DNA from: Halomonas elongata
GTDB taxonomy: Bacteria > Pseudomonadota > Gammaproteobacteria > Pseudomonadales > Halomonadaceae
Length of the DNA: 64,000 nt
Reading direction: 5' to 3'
Assembly: GCF_029081005.1 (NCBI RefSeq)
Contig: NZ_JAJQTQ010000017.1
Location: 1-64,000 of the forward strand
Of this stretch, positions 34,467 through 43,450 are shown piece after piece. Below the pieces are notes generated by a model that searched no databases, had not been told where the DNA came from, and was given only the letters and a program-made list of their open reading frames with translations. The translations under genes and the position numbers were made by a program. Each line of letters starts with the position of its first letter. The stretch's first letter is position 1.

Positions 34467-35531
34467 TCAGTCGGTGCTTTCGTTCTTCAGCGACGCCATG
34501 TCGATGACGAAGCGGTAGCGCACGTCGCCTTTCTCCATGCGCTCATAGGCGGTGTTGATGTCCTGGATGTCGATGGTCTCGATGTCGCAGGTGATGTCGT
34601 GCTCGGCGCAGAAGTCGAGCAGTTCCTGGGTCTCGGGGATGCCGCCGATCAGCGAGCCGGCCAGCACACGACGCTTGAAGACCAGGTTGAAGCCTTCGAT
34701 GGCCGGTTCGATGGGATCGAGCAGGCCCACCAGGATATGGGTGCCGTCGTACTTCAGGGTCGCCAGATAGGGGTTGAGGTCGTGCTGTACCGGAACGGTG
34801 TCGAGCATGAAGTCGTAGGTCTCGGCCACGGCCTCCATCTGGGCGGCATCGCCGGAGACGACCACATGGTCGGCGCCGTGACGACGGGCTTCCTCGACCT
34901 TGACCTCGGAGCGGGTGAAGACGGTGACCTCGGCCCCCAGCGCCTTGGCCAGCTTGACGCCCATGTGCCCGAGGCCGCCCATGCCGATCACCCCGACCTT
35001 GTGGCCGGCCTTGACGCCATAGTGCCTGAGCGGCGAATAGGTCGTGATGCCGGCGCAGAGGATCGGGGCCGCGGCGGCCGGGTCGAGGCCTTCGGGCATG
35101 CGCAGCACGAAGTGCTCGCTGACGACGACGCTGTCCGAGTAGCCGCCCTGGGTCATGGTGCCGTCCTGGCGGTCATCGCTGCCATAGGTCATGGTGAAGC
35201 CTTCGAGGCAGAACTGCTCGACGCCGTCCTGGCAGGGCTGACAGTGGCGGCAGGAATCGACCATGCAGCCGACGCCGACCATGTCGCCGACCTGGAAGCG
35301 GCTGACGTCGTCACCCACGGCGGTGACACGACCGACGATCTCGTGGCCGGGCACGATGGGGAAGCGTGTCATGCCCCAGTCGTTGCGGGCGAAGTGCAGG
35401 TCACTGTGGCAGACGCCGCAGTAGAGGATTTCGATGGCGACGTCGTCCGGGCGCGGCTGACGGCGCTCGAAGGCGAAGGGGGCCAGGGGCTGGTCGGCCG
35501 CATGGGCCGCATAGGCACGAGTCTGACTCAT
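34467..35531 (-). CDS. Zinc-dependent NAD(P) alcohol dehydrogenase (YahK/CAD-like)
   Basis: A 354-residue MDR-family enzyme. The catalytic zinc ligands lie in CGVCHSDLH and GHEIVG, the structural zinc in C-x2-C-x2-C-x7-C form (CRHCQPCQDGVEQFC), and the Rossmann motif is GMGGLGHMG. Relatives reduce aldehydes with NADPH (YahK, cinnamyl alcohol dehydrogenase type). MSQTRAYAAHAAD (ATG 35531) is the usual start; the upstream open frame covers the promoter region. It is divergent from an AraC gene, which is probably its activator, as with yqhC next to the yqhD reductase gene in E. coli. Confidence 0.92.
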   Translation of the reverse strand: MSQTRAYAAHAADQPLAPFAFERRQPRPDDVAIEILYCGVCHSDLHFARNDWGMTRFPIVPGHEIVGRVTAVGDDVSRFQVGDMVGVGCMVDSCRHCQPCQDGVEQFCLEGFTMTYGSDDRQDGTMTQGGYSDSVVVSEHFVLRMPEGLDPAAAAPILCAGITTYSPLRHYGVKAGHKVGVIGMGGLGHMGVKLAKALGAEVTVFTRSEVKVEEARRHGADHVVVSGDAAQMEAVAETYDFMLDTVPVQHDLNPYLATLKYDGTHILVGLLDPIEPAIEGFNLVFKRRVLAGSLIGGIPETQELLDFCAEHDITCDIETIDIQDINTAYERMEKGDVRYRFVIDMASLKNESTD

Positions 35532-35854
35532 GAATGGCTCTCCTGTCGGTCTGTGATGCCTCGGGGTGAGGCTGGGATCATTATGGAAGCGGCGAGGGGC
35601 GCTGAGGACCGACGTTCCTCCGGATTTTTTGCCCGTTCCTCCGAGAGGTGGTGTCCTTCTGTACCATGGAAGTGCTGATGCCGCCATCATGTAGCCCCGA
35701 GACGATAAGAAATCATCATGGCGCTGGTCGAGCCTGCCGTGAATCCGCGTTTCTCTCGCATTTTTGCTACTTTCTACGAACTCGCTTCTGCCCGTCATGC
35801 AGGATCGGCCCGATGAAACTTCGATGGCCCCGGGCATGGATGAAGGACTTCAGG

Positions 35855-36766
35855 ATGCACATCACAGAATCTCACGCCGGTTCGCTGGTCGATCTGCTGG
35901 CGCCCCTGGTCGAGGGTGACGGCTATACGCCGACCCAGTTGCCCGGGGTGTCCTTGATGGCCATGCATCGGCCGAGCGGCCGCACGCCGATGATCTACGA
36001 ACCGAGTCTGATCATCGTGGCCCAGGGGTACAAGATCGGCTACCTGGGGGATCGGGAGATCCACTATGGCCCCGGGCAATATCTGGTACAGACGCTGCCG
36101 CTGCCTTTCGAGTGCGAGACCCATGCTTCCGACGAGGCGCCCTTGCTGGGGGTGGCGGTGCACCTCGATCCGGCGCTGCTCGGTGAACTGGTGACGATGA
36201 TCGGTGAAGGGGGCGGCCAGCCTTCGAGCGAGGTCGAAGCGTCGCCGGTGCCGATGGCGTCGGTATCGATGACCGGTGGCATGCAGGGAGCGGTGGAGCG
36301 GCTGTTGCGGACCCTGCACGATCCCGCCGAGACGGCTGCCATGGGGGTGTCGCGAGTGCGGGACGTGGTGTTCGAGGCCTTGAGGGGCCGACAGGGGCCG
36401 GCACTGCGTGCTCTGGTGCTGCACCAGGGGCACTACTCGCGCATCGTCCAGGTGCTGTCGCGGCTGCATGCCCGCTATGCGGACGAGGTGTCGGTGGAGA
36501 CGCTGGCCCGTCAGGCGAACATGAGCCCGTCGACCTTCCATCAGCATTTCAAGGAAATCGTGCAGGTATCGCCGCTGCAGTATTTGAAGCGGCTGCGATT
36601 GCTCAAGGCGCAACAGCTGCTGGCTCAGAAGACCTGCAACGTGAATCAGGCGGCCTCGGCAGTGGGGTATCGCAGCGTTTCGCAGTTCAGCCGCGACTAC
36701 AAGCGCTACTTCGGCATCTCCCCCTTGCAGCACCGCCAGGAAGAGCGAGCATTGCGGGTTTCGTGA
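35855..36766 (+). CDS. AraC family regulator (AraC_N type, YqhC-like)
   Basis: A 303-residue protein. The N-terminal cupin-like AraC_N domain (SLIIVAQGYKIGYLGDREIHYGPGQYLV, in part) is followed by an AraC double helix-turn-helix (VETLARQANMSPSTFHQHFKEI and NQAASAVGYRSVSQFSRDYKRYFG). The start is uncertain: ATG 35855 has AAGGACTTCAG in front, and ATG 35813 and 35840 are in frame. It lies next to an aldehyde-reductase-type gene in divergent orientation, which suggests aldehyde-responsive activation. Confidence 0.88.
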   Translation: MHITESHAGSLVDLLAPLVEGDGYTPTQLPGVSLMAMHRPSGRTPMIYEPSLIIVAQGYKIGYLGDREIHYGPGQYLVQTLPLPFECETHASDEAPLLGVAVHLDPALLGELVTMIGEGGGQPSSEVEASPVPMASVSMTGGMQGAVERLLRTLHDPAETAAMGVSRVRDVVFEALRGRQGPALRALVLHQGHYSRIVQVLSRLHARYADEVSVETLARQANMSPSTFHQHFKEIVQVSPLQYLKRLRLLKAQQLLAQKTCNVNQAASAVGYRSVSQFSRDYKRYFGISPLQHRQEERALRVS

Positions 36767-36833
36767 GGGGCGTGCGGCCTGGCCGGACAGCCGCCGGGCG
36801 GCGACTGTCCGGCGTGGCTCGCGTGGCCTGTCG

Positions 36834-38018
36834 TCAGGCGGCTTCGAGAGCGCGGGAAGGACCGAAATGCTCGAAGTGGCGGCGCTCTTCAGGCACGCCC
36901 AGTGCTTGCAGGTATCCATCGACGGCAACCATGAAGCCCTGTGGCCCGACGAAGTAGCAGTGCGGTGTGCCGGCGGGCAGGTGGCGGGCGATCAGGTCGT
37001 GATTCACGCGTCCGACATGATCGACACGGGCGGCATCGTCGGCCTGTTCGTAGACCGTGATGACGCGCAGGTGGTCGGGATAGTCGCGTGCCAGGGCGTT
37101 GACGTCATCGCCGAAGGCGTGATGATCGCCATCCAGTGCCGCATGCAGGTAGACGACCTGTCGTCCCTGTTCCAGCGCCTGGCGCAGCAGCGACAGCATG
37201 GGCGTCTGGCCGACGCCGCCGCTGAGCAGCATGACCGGATCGTGCCCTTCTTCGGGCAGGGTCAGGTCACCGGCGGGCGGCAGCAGCTCGATACGGTCGC
37301 CGACGCTGAGGGCCTCGTGAAAGTGGCGGCTGACGACCCCGTCGGCTTCGCGCTTGATGGAAATGCGGTAGCTGCGGCCATTGGGATAGGCCGACAGACT
37401 GTAGTGCCGATAGACCGGCTTGCCGTCGATCATGAGGCGGACACCGATGAACTGGCCGGGCTGGAAGGTGGCCACGGGACGACCGTCCTCCGGCTCCAGG
37501 ATGAAGGAGCGGATGACGGCGCTTTCCTGGCGAGTGTCGGCGATCCGGAAGGGCCTGACACCGCGCCAGCCGCCGGGGGATTCGGCGAATTCGCGGTAAC
37601 GCTGGCTCTCGAGATCGATCAGCAGGTCGGCCAGTTCCTGATACAGCGCCCCCCAGGCATCGGCGACCTCTTCCGTGACGGCTTCGCCCAGGACGTCGCC
37701 GATGGCGGCCATCAGGCATTCGCCGACGATCGGATACTGGTCGGGCTGGATGTTCAGCGAGACGTGCTTGTTGACCACGGTTTCCAGGGTGCGCCGGGCC
37801 CTGGCGGGTTCCTTGCGCAGCTGGACATAGGCCAGGACCGCGCCGGCCAGGGCCCGCGGCTGCCCGCCGTTGGCCTGGTGGGCCTGGTTGAAGAGCGGCT
37901 CGACCTCGGGATAGCGCTCGAACATCAATGGATAGAAGCGTTGGGTAATGGTCGTGAGGTGCTCGGCAACGACGGGGGCGGTGGCTTCGATGATGCCTTC
38001 CTGTGCACGTGTCAGCAT
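36834..38018 (-). CDS. hmp: Flavohaemoglobin (nitric oxide dioxygenase)
   Basis: A 394-residue protein. It has an N-terminal globin domain with the proximal His in VNKHVSLNIQ, then an FAD domain (RHYSLSAYPNGRSYRISIKRE, in part) and an NAD domain (LLSGGVGQTPMLSLL; CYFVGPQGFM). It converts NO plus O2 to nitrate using NADH. The start is ATG 38018, about 40 bases after the predicted sigma54 start point. It faces away from norR across a region with three NorR-type sites, so it is a NO-induced detoxification gene. Confidence 0.95.
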   Translation of the reverse strand: MLTRAQEGIIEATAPVVAEHLTTITQRFYPLMFERYPEVEPLFNQAHQANGGQPRALAGAVLAYVQLRKEPARARRTLETVVNKHVSLNIQPDQYPIVGECLMAAIGDVLGEAVTEEVADAWGALYQELADLLIDLESQRYREFAESPGGWRGVRPFRIADTRQESAVIRSFILEPEDGRPVATFQPGQFIGVRLMIDGKPVYRHYSLSAYPNGRSYRISIKREADGVVSRHFHEALSVGDRIELLPPAGDLTLPEEGHDPVMLLSGGVGQTPMLSLLRQALEQGRQVVYLHAALDGDHHAFGDDVNALARDYPDHLRVITVYEQADDAARVDHVGRVNHDLIARHLPAGTPHCYFVGPQGFMVAVDGYLQALGVPEERRHFEHFGPSRALEAA

Positions 38019-38067
38019 GGTTCGCGTCAGCCTCGATTCAGGATGTGGGTAGATGACACCCTGTGGG

Positions 38068-38083
38068 AGCAAGACGTGTTCCA
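38068..38083 (-). promoter_or_regulatory. Sigma54 (-24/-12) promoter of hmp
   Basis: On the minus strand the bases read TGGAACACGTCTTGCT, matching TGGCACG-N4-TTGCW with exactly ten bases between GG and GC. Distance to the hmp ATG is about 50 bases. The partner activator is NorR encoded on the other side. Confidence 0.8.
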
Positions 38084-38203
38084 CTACGTTGTCATTGCGA
38101 CACTTCGCCACATGATGGGCTGTAACTATCTGTCGTATATAGAATTTCAGGGTGCTTCCAAACATCTTTCATTGAGCGCATGCCAGGGTTTCGGCCTGGC
38201 ATT

Positions 38204-38249
38204 GTTTTAATGACACTGGTCGATATGACATTAATGGTGTCATTATGAC
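38204..38249. promoter_or_regulatory. Three NorR enhancer sites (GT-N7-AC)
   Basis: GTTTTAATGAC (38204-38214), GTCGATATGAC (38219-38229) and GTCATTATGAC (38239-38249); the last is part of the perfect palindrome TGTCATTATGACA. Three GT-N7-AC sites upstream of a sigma54 promoter is the arrangement known from E. coli norVW. They lie about 120-180 bases upstream of the hmp -24 element and 70-115 bases before norR. Confidence 0.78.
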
Positions 38250-38317
38250 AATTTTTTATCATATCCTCGTTATCCTGTCGGTCTATCTGAGGGGGAGCGA
38301 ATGACGGAGGGGAACGA

Positions 38318-39874
38318 ATGACGGAGTTTCTCAAGGCGCTGCGTACTCTGTTGGCCCAGCTCGCGGAGCACGAGGCGTCCGAGGCGCATTGGGGCCACCT
38401 GCTCCGGGCTCTGGTAGGCGACTTTCCCGCCGATGCCAGCACCCTGATGGTGATGGATGGCGATGCCTTGCGACCGGTGGCGCTGATGGGGCTCAACGAC
38501 GAGGTGCGCGGGCGGCGCTTCGCGTTGCAGGACCACCCCCGGCTTGCCGCGATCGCCAGCCATCCCGGGGTATGTCGATTTCCCCATGACAGTCCGCTGC
38601 CGGACCCTTTCGATGGTTTGATCGACGAGGACCTCAGCGACGTGCATGACTGCCTCGGCGTCGCGCTGCGCGATGAGGAGCGACTGACGGGCCTGTTGAC
38701 GCTGGATGCGCTCGAGCCGGGGCGTCTGGACGGCCTCGATGACGCTCAGCTGCTGAGTATCGCGCGGCTATTGGGCACCTGCCTGCGCCTGGCCGAGCGG
38801 CTGCGCACGACCCGTACCCGTCTCAACGAGGCCCTGACCCAGGAGCCGTCTTCCGAGGTCGGCTGGCGGTGGAGCAGTCGTGCCATGCGCCAGCTCGACA
38901 ATGCCATCGAGCTGGTGGCGCCCACCGACATGAGCGTGCTGCTGCATGGGGAAACGGGGGTGGGCAAGGAGCTGGCGGTACGTGCCCTGCATCGGCGCTC
39001 GGGCCGCCACCAGGGGCCGCTGGTCCAGGTCAACTGCGCCGCGCTGCCGGAGAGCCTGATCGAGAGCGAGCTGTTCGGCCATCGGCGCGGGGCCTTCTCC
39101 GGGGCGACCGAGGACCGACGGGGCCACTTCGCGATGGCGGATGGCGGCACCCTGATGCTCGACGAGATCGGCGAGCTGCCGTTGTCACTACAACCCAAGC
39201 TGCTGCGCGTGCTGCAGGAAGGCGAAATTCAACCGCTGGGGTGCGAGACGTCGCGCCAGGTCGATGTGCGGATCGTTGCCGTCACCAACCGCGATCTCGA
39301 GGCCGAAGTCGAGGCCGGCCGGTTCCGCGCGGACCTCTATCATCGGCTGAGTGCCTTTCCCCTGCATGTGCCGCCCCTGCGGGATCGCCCCGAGGATATT
39401 CCGCTGCTGGTCGGCCATTTCCTCGAGATCAACAGGGTACGACTGGGGCTCAACAACCTGCGGTTGCAGGCGGAGGCCGAGACGGCGCTGCTGGCCTGGC
39501 ACTGGCCGGGTAATGTGCGGGAACTCGAACATACGCTGGCCAGGGCGGCCTTGCGGGCGCTGGGGGATCGTGAGGCGCCGGCGACCGCTGATCGGCGCCA
39601 GGCCGTGGCACTGATCATGCCTGACCACCTCGACCTGCCCGATGACAGGGGCGTGGCGGTCTCCATGCGTCACCATGAAGTGTCGGCCGAGTCGGCCACG
39701 TCCCCCGGGCCTTCGTTGTCGATGAAGGAAGCGACCGAGGCGTTTCAGCGGCATCACATCCAGGCAAGCCTGCGTGATCATGACGGCAATTGGGCGGCAT
39801 CGGCCCGGGCATTGGGCATGGACCCGGGCAATCTTCATCGGCTGGCCAGGCGACTGGGCCTGAAAGCGTCTTGA
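38318..39874 (+). CDS. norR: NorR/FhpR-type NO-responsive sigma54 activator
   Basis: A 518-residue enhancer-binding protein. It has an N-terminal GAF domain (residues 1-165, the NO-sensing iron domain in NorR), a central AAA+ domain with Walker A GETGVGKE, the sigma54-contact loop GAFSGA (Ser for the usual Thr) and Walker B GGTLMLDEIGELP, and a C-terminal Fis-type helix-turn-helix (NWAASARALGMDPGNLHRLARRLG). GGAGGGG precedes ATG 38318. Its location beside hmp with GT-N7-AC sites fixes the role: NO-dependent activation of hmp. Serine in the GAFTGA loop occurs in some homologues and need not abolish function. Confidence 0.93.
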   Translation: MTEFLKALRTLLAQLAEHEASEAHWGHLLRALVGDFPADASTLMVMDGDALRPVALMGLNDEVRGRRFALQDHPRLAAIASHPGVCRFPHDSPLPDPFDGLIDEDLSDVHDCLGVALRDEERLTGLLTLDALEPGRLDGLDDAQLLSIARLLGTCLRLAERLRTTRTRLNEALTQEPSSEVGWRWSSRAMRQLDNAIELVAPTDMSVLLHGETGVGKELAVRALHRRSGRHQGPLVQVNCAALPESLIESELFGHRRGAFSGATEDRRGHFAMADGGTLMLDEIGELPLSLQPKLLRVLQEGEIQPLGCETSRQVDVRIVAVTNRDLEAEVEAGRFRADLYHRLSAFPLHVPPLRDRPEDIPLLVGHFLEINRVRLGLNNLRLQAEAETALLAWHWPGNVRELEHTLARAALRALGDREAPATADRRQAVALIMPDHLDLPDDRGVAVSMRHHEVSAESATSPGPSLSMKEATEAFQRHHIQASLRDHDGNWAASARALGMDPGNLHRLARRLGLKAS

Positions 39875-39906
39875 GGTTTGGTTGCGAGACGCGATGGGGA
39901 AAGCGT

Positions 39907-40146
39907 TCACTCCTGGTCGAGGCGATGGGCACGTACGCGCTCGACTATCCAGCCGAGCCTGCTAACCAGGGACAGTACGAAAGCGAACGCTCCCGAAAAC
40001 CAGCCGAGTGGTACCAGGAAAAGCGGTTCGTTGAACACGCTCCTGGTCCCCATGTAAGTACTCGCCAGGTGATGAATGGAGCCGCACAGCAACGCGGTGG
40101 TGATGAATATCCCGGCCAGATATGCCGAGGTGCGACTGAACTGCAT
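39907..40146 (-). CDS. Small two-helix membrane protein of unknown function
   Basis: A 79-residue protein with two hydrophobic segments (YLAGIFITTALLCGSIHHLA and LFLVPLGWFSGAFAFVLSLV). No family is recognised. It ends 33 bases from the norR stop on the opposite strand. The 196-base gap to the patatin gene shows no other signal. Confidence 0.6.
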   Translation of the reverse strand: MQFSRTSAYLAGIFITTALLCGSIHHLASTYMGTRSVFNEPLFLVPLGWFSGAFAFVLSLVSRLGWIVERVRAHRLDQE

Positions 40147-40342
40147 CTTTCGTCCTGCGTGTTCGCCTGAGCAAGAGCGGGCCAGGGCGTGGTAACCGGC
40201 CTGCATGATCGGCACATCATAAGGAGAAAAATGCGGTAAGTGGATGAAAATCCTATAAACAAATGTCAATGAGTCACGCCGTCGAGGTGCCCGACATACG
40301 ACACTCGCAAGGATGGCAAGGCAAGGGAAAAGACGGCGCGCT

Positions 40343-41437
40343 TCAGTCGCGCGGTGAGGTATCCCGGAAGGCCCCTTCGGAGTGTCGGAGAGGACGAAAG
40401 GTATCGTCGAAGATGGCGTCCAGGTCGAAGGTGGAATGCTGGCCAATGGCGTCGAAGTTGTCGTTCAGCCACTGATCGGCCCAGCGCCGGCCCAGTTCAT
40501 GGAGCCGCGAGATGAAGCGCCACTCGGCGTTCATCTTGCTGGAGGCGCCGAGTGACTCGATGTCCTCCTCGGTATGGATCAGGTGCAGGCGCATGGCGCG
40601 ATAATTTTCCAGCTCCAGGCCTTCCGCCTCGATCAGTCGCTGCAATAGCTGGATGCTGCGCAGTTCCTTGATCAGGCTGGAGTTGAAAGTGATCTCGTTG
40701 ATGCGGTTGATGACTTCCCGGGCGCAGTCGGGAAGTTGTCGGCGCTCGAGGGGATTGACCTGGACCACCACCAGGTCGCGGCAGTCCTGGTCGTCGACCA
40801 GCGGATAGAGCGCTGGATTGCCGCTGAAACCGCCGTCCCAATAGGCTTCGCCATCGATTTCCACGGCGGGGAAAAGCGAAGGCAAGCAGGCCGAGGCCAT
40901 CAGCGTATCGGTCGAAAGGCCGGGCTGTCGAAAGATCGTGGCGCGTCCTGTGCGGACATTGGTGGCGGTGACGAAGACCTTGATTCGACGGCAGGCATTG
41001 ACCCGTTCGAAGTCGATATGGCGCTCGACGAGGTCGCGCAGCGGGTTGAGCCCCATGGGATTGAGGTGCGAGGGCGAGACCAGACGGGTCAGGCCTTCGA
41101 AGAATAGATAACTCGGTGAGTGATCCAGGCTGTCGTTGCCCATCAGCCTGTCCCAGAAGCTTCGCTGGATGGGGGAAAACCGGGCGGCGTCACTCACTGC
41201 CTCCCAGAAGGCGCGCAAGGCATCGCGGGCGCCGTCTCGACCATTCCGGTGGAGACCGTCGGCCAGTACGGCCGCATTCATGGCGCCGGCGCTGGTGCCA
41301 CTGATGCCATCGATCTCCAGGCGCTCGTCTTCCAGCAGGCGGTCCAGAACGCCCCAGGTCAGGGCTCCGTGGGAACCGCCGCCCTGCAGGGCCAGGTCGA
41401 TGCGTTTGCGCGCTGCCGTCGGGGTGCCGTTCGCCAT
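40343..41437 (-). CDS. Patatin-like phospholipase family protein
   Basis: A 364-residue protein with the patatin catalytic set: oxyanion motif LQGGGSHGALTWGVLD, Ser nucleophile in GTSAGAMNA and Asp in the DGGFSGN dyad motif. It would hydrolyse phospholipid or other acyl esters. No signal peptide, so it is cytoplasmic or peripheral. It lies next to the cyanophycin cluster on the same strand, but a terminator-like hairpin (41545-41577) separates them, so it is probably a separate unit. Confidence 0.92.
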   Translation of the reverse strand: MANGTPTAARKRIDLALQGGGSHGALTWGVLDRLLEDERLEIDGISGTSAGAMNAAVLADGLHRNGRDGARDALRAFWEAVSDAARFSPIQRSFWDRLMGNDSLDHSPSYLFFEGLTRLVSPSHLNPMGLNPLRDLVERHIDFERVNACRRIKVFVTATNVRTGRATIFRQPGLSTDTLMASACLPSLFPAVEIDGEAYWDGGFSGNPALYPLVDDQDCRDLVVVQVNPLERRQLPDCAREVINRINEITFNSSLIKELRSIQLLQRLIEAEGLELENYRAMRLHLIHTEEDIESLGASSKMNAEWRFISRLHELGRRWADQWLNDNFDAIGQHSTFDLDAIFDDTFRPLRHSEGAFRDTSPRD

Positions 41438-41544
41438 CTCTGTGGTCTCCGCTCTCGGTCGTCATGCTGCGGTGCAGTGTAGTCGGCTTTGGCGTTGACT
41501 GCCGTTGGGGCTGACGGGCGGCGCAGGGCGGGGTGCAAAACGAA

Positions 41545-41577
41545 CGAGCCCATCGGCCGTTGGGCGCGATGGGCTCG
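41545..41577 (-). terminator. Intrinsic terminator of the cyanophycin cluster
   Basis: CGAGCCCATCG (41545-41555) pairs with CGATGGGCTCG (41567-41577). On the minus strand the stem is followed by TTCGTTTTG. It lies 20 bases past the symporter stop. Confidence 0.75.
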
Positions 41578-41596
41578 GTGGGGAGGGTCGGCGCGT

Positions 41597-43351
41597 TCAG
41601 GCGCCGACGGCACTCGACTGACGGGCGTCCTGGCGGCGGCTGCGCACCACGCGATAGCCCACGGCGCCGGCGATCACCAGCATGGCGCCGCAACCCACGG
41701 CCAGGGCGTAGGCGCCGGTGACCGCAGACTCGGGGATGCCGAACCGGCTGGCCAGTTCGGCCAGAGTATCGGCGTACTGGCGCCACAGGAAGGCGCCGAC
41801 GCCGACACCCGCCAGCATGGTGAAGACGGCGATGCCGCGGGAACCGGCGGTCCAGCCGCTGGGCTCGTGCTCGTCGGTACGATGCAGGAAGGCTCGATAG
41901 TCACGCTCGGCCTGGCTGACCCGGGTCAGCGACGAGGCCACGGCGATGGCCACCAGTGCCATCAGGGTGCTGAGCAGCACGGGATGCAGGTAGGTCGGCA
42001 GTGCGATCCACTCGGCCTGGACCATCAGCGACAGGATGAGGTTGCCGACGAAGCCTACCGTCAGGCCCCAGCCGGCGCCGGCGGCGGTGATTCGGCGGCT
42101 CCAGATGCTCATCAGCGCCACCGGGCCCCAGGAGGAGGCGAACAGGGTCGCCGCGAACCACACCACGGCCATCACCGCGGGCGGCTGGAACAGGGCCAGC
42201 ACCAGGGCGGCCAGGCCGGCGCCCAGTACCGCGAGGCGGCTGGCGCGCATGGCCGAGGCTTCATTGCGGTTGGCCGGCATGATGTCGTTGGAGATGCTGA
42301 AGCCGATGATCGACAGGAAGGTCGAGCAGGAGGACAGGCCGGCGGCGAAGACGCCGGTAAGGATTACCACGCCCAGCCAGGCCGGCAGGACGTTGAGGGC
42401 CGCCCATACCATGGCGCGTTCGCCGTTCAGGGTCGGGTCGTAGAGGTTGATGGCCGCGCCGGTCATCATCATCAGGGCGTAGAAGACCGCCAGCGACACC
42501 GCGGTGAGCATCGCCGAGCGCATGACCACGTGCTCGTTGCGCGCCATCAGGTAGCGGCTGGACTGCCAGGGGCTCGCCGCCAGCACGGCGGCCCACACCA
42601 GGCCCAGCGTCAGTCCCCAGGTCAGGGCTTCGCCCGGCGTGGAGAAGGCCGCGTCGTCACCCTGGAGGACGCCGTGCCACAGGGCGATGCCGGGCTTGTC
42701 GCTCTGGGTCAGGAGCCCCTCGACCACGCCGTGCCAGCCGCCCAGGTCCTGGATGATGTAGATCGAGCCGCCCAGCGCCGCCACGGAGAAGATCACGAAC
42801 ATGATCGTGTCGGTCAGCATCACGCCCGGCGAGCCGGAGTAGAGGATGAAGCCGGTATAGGTCAGCCACACCAGCACCAGGCCGACCCAGTAGGGCATGC
42901 CGGTGAGCTCCTCGAACATGATGCCGGCGCCCTGCATTACGCCCAGCAGATAGGCGCCCAGGCCGAGCACGGTGGTCAGGCCGGCGATCCGCTGTACGCG
43001 TTTCGAGGCGAAGCGCTTGCCGAAGAACTCGGGCACGGTCAGGGCACCGCTGCGGCGCAGGTAGCGGCCGAAGGCCAGCGCGCCCAGCAGGCACCCGGAG
43101 GTGCTGATGGCGGCGAAGATCAGCATCACGAAGGGGTAGCCCTGATAGGCGAAGCCGGTCTCGCCGAGGAAGGCGCTGGTGCTCAGGTAGCTGGCGACCA
43201 GGGTGCCGAGGATCAGAAAGGTCGGGGCGTTGCGACCGGCGACCAGGTAGTCGTCGAGATGCTTGACCCGTCGCCCGGCCAGATGGCCTATGACGAAGTA
43301 GCCAATCAGGCTCAGCAGGATGGCGGAGGTGTAGACCATGGCAGGAACCAT
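41597..43351 (-). CDS. Sodium:solute symporter family transporter
   Basis: A 584-residue membrane protein with about 13 hydrophobic helices and SSS-family motifs (DDYLVAGRNAPTFLILGTLVASYLSTSAFLG, in part; WGLTLGLVWAAVLAASPWQSSRYLMARNE, in part). The start at 43351 or 43339 cannot be settled. It probably imports a small organic solute with sodium. It is the last gene of the run cphB-cphA-iadA, so a related amino acid or dipeptide (for example aspartate, arginine or beta-Asp-Arg) is a reasonable guess, not shown by the sequence. Confidence 0.88.
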   Translation of the reverse strand: MVPAMVYTSAILLSLIGYFVIGHLAGRRVKHLDDYLVAGRNAPTFLILGTLVASYLSTSAFLGETGFAYQGYPFVMLIFAAISTSGCLLGALAFGRYLRRSGALTVPEFFGKRFASKRVQRIAGLTTVLGLGAYLLGVMQGAGIMFEELTGMPYWVGLVLVWLTYTGFILYSGSPGVMLTDTIMFVIFSVAALGGSIYIIQDLGGWHGVVEGLLTQSDKPGIALWHGVLQGDDAAFSTPGEALTWGLTLGLVWAAVLAASPWQSSRYLMARNEHVVMRSAMLTAVSLAVFYALMMMTGAAINLYDPTLNGERAMVWAALNVLPAWLGVVILTGVFAAGLSSCSTFLSIIGFSISNDIMPANRNEASAMRASRLAVLGAGLAALVLALFQPPAVMAVVWFAATLFASSWGPVALMSIWSRRITAAGAGWGLTVGFVGNLILSLMVQAEWIALPTYLHPVLLSTLMALVAIAVASSLTRVSQAERDYRAFLHRTDEHEPSGWTAGSRGIAVFTMLAGVGVGAFLWRQYADTLAELASRFGIPESAVTGAYALAVGCGAMLVIAGAVGYRVVRSRRQDARQSSAVGA

Positions 43352-43450
43352 AATGTGTTGAATTTGTGGCGCACCATGATGCGGCCTCGCCATAAGGAGG
43401 GCATTCTCGTAGCGTCATGTCATGCGACTGATGCGACATCGAGCTCCGTC

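Noticed and set aside
38098..38110. Second -24/-12-like match upstream of hmp (TGGCGAAGTGTCGC on the minus strand)
   Set aside because: Only nine bases between GG and GC; sigma54 requires ten. The site at 38068-38083 fits exactly.
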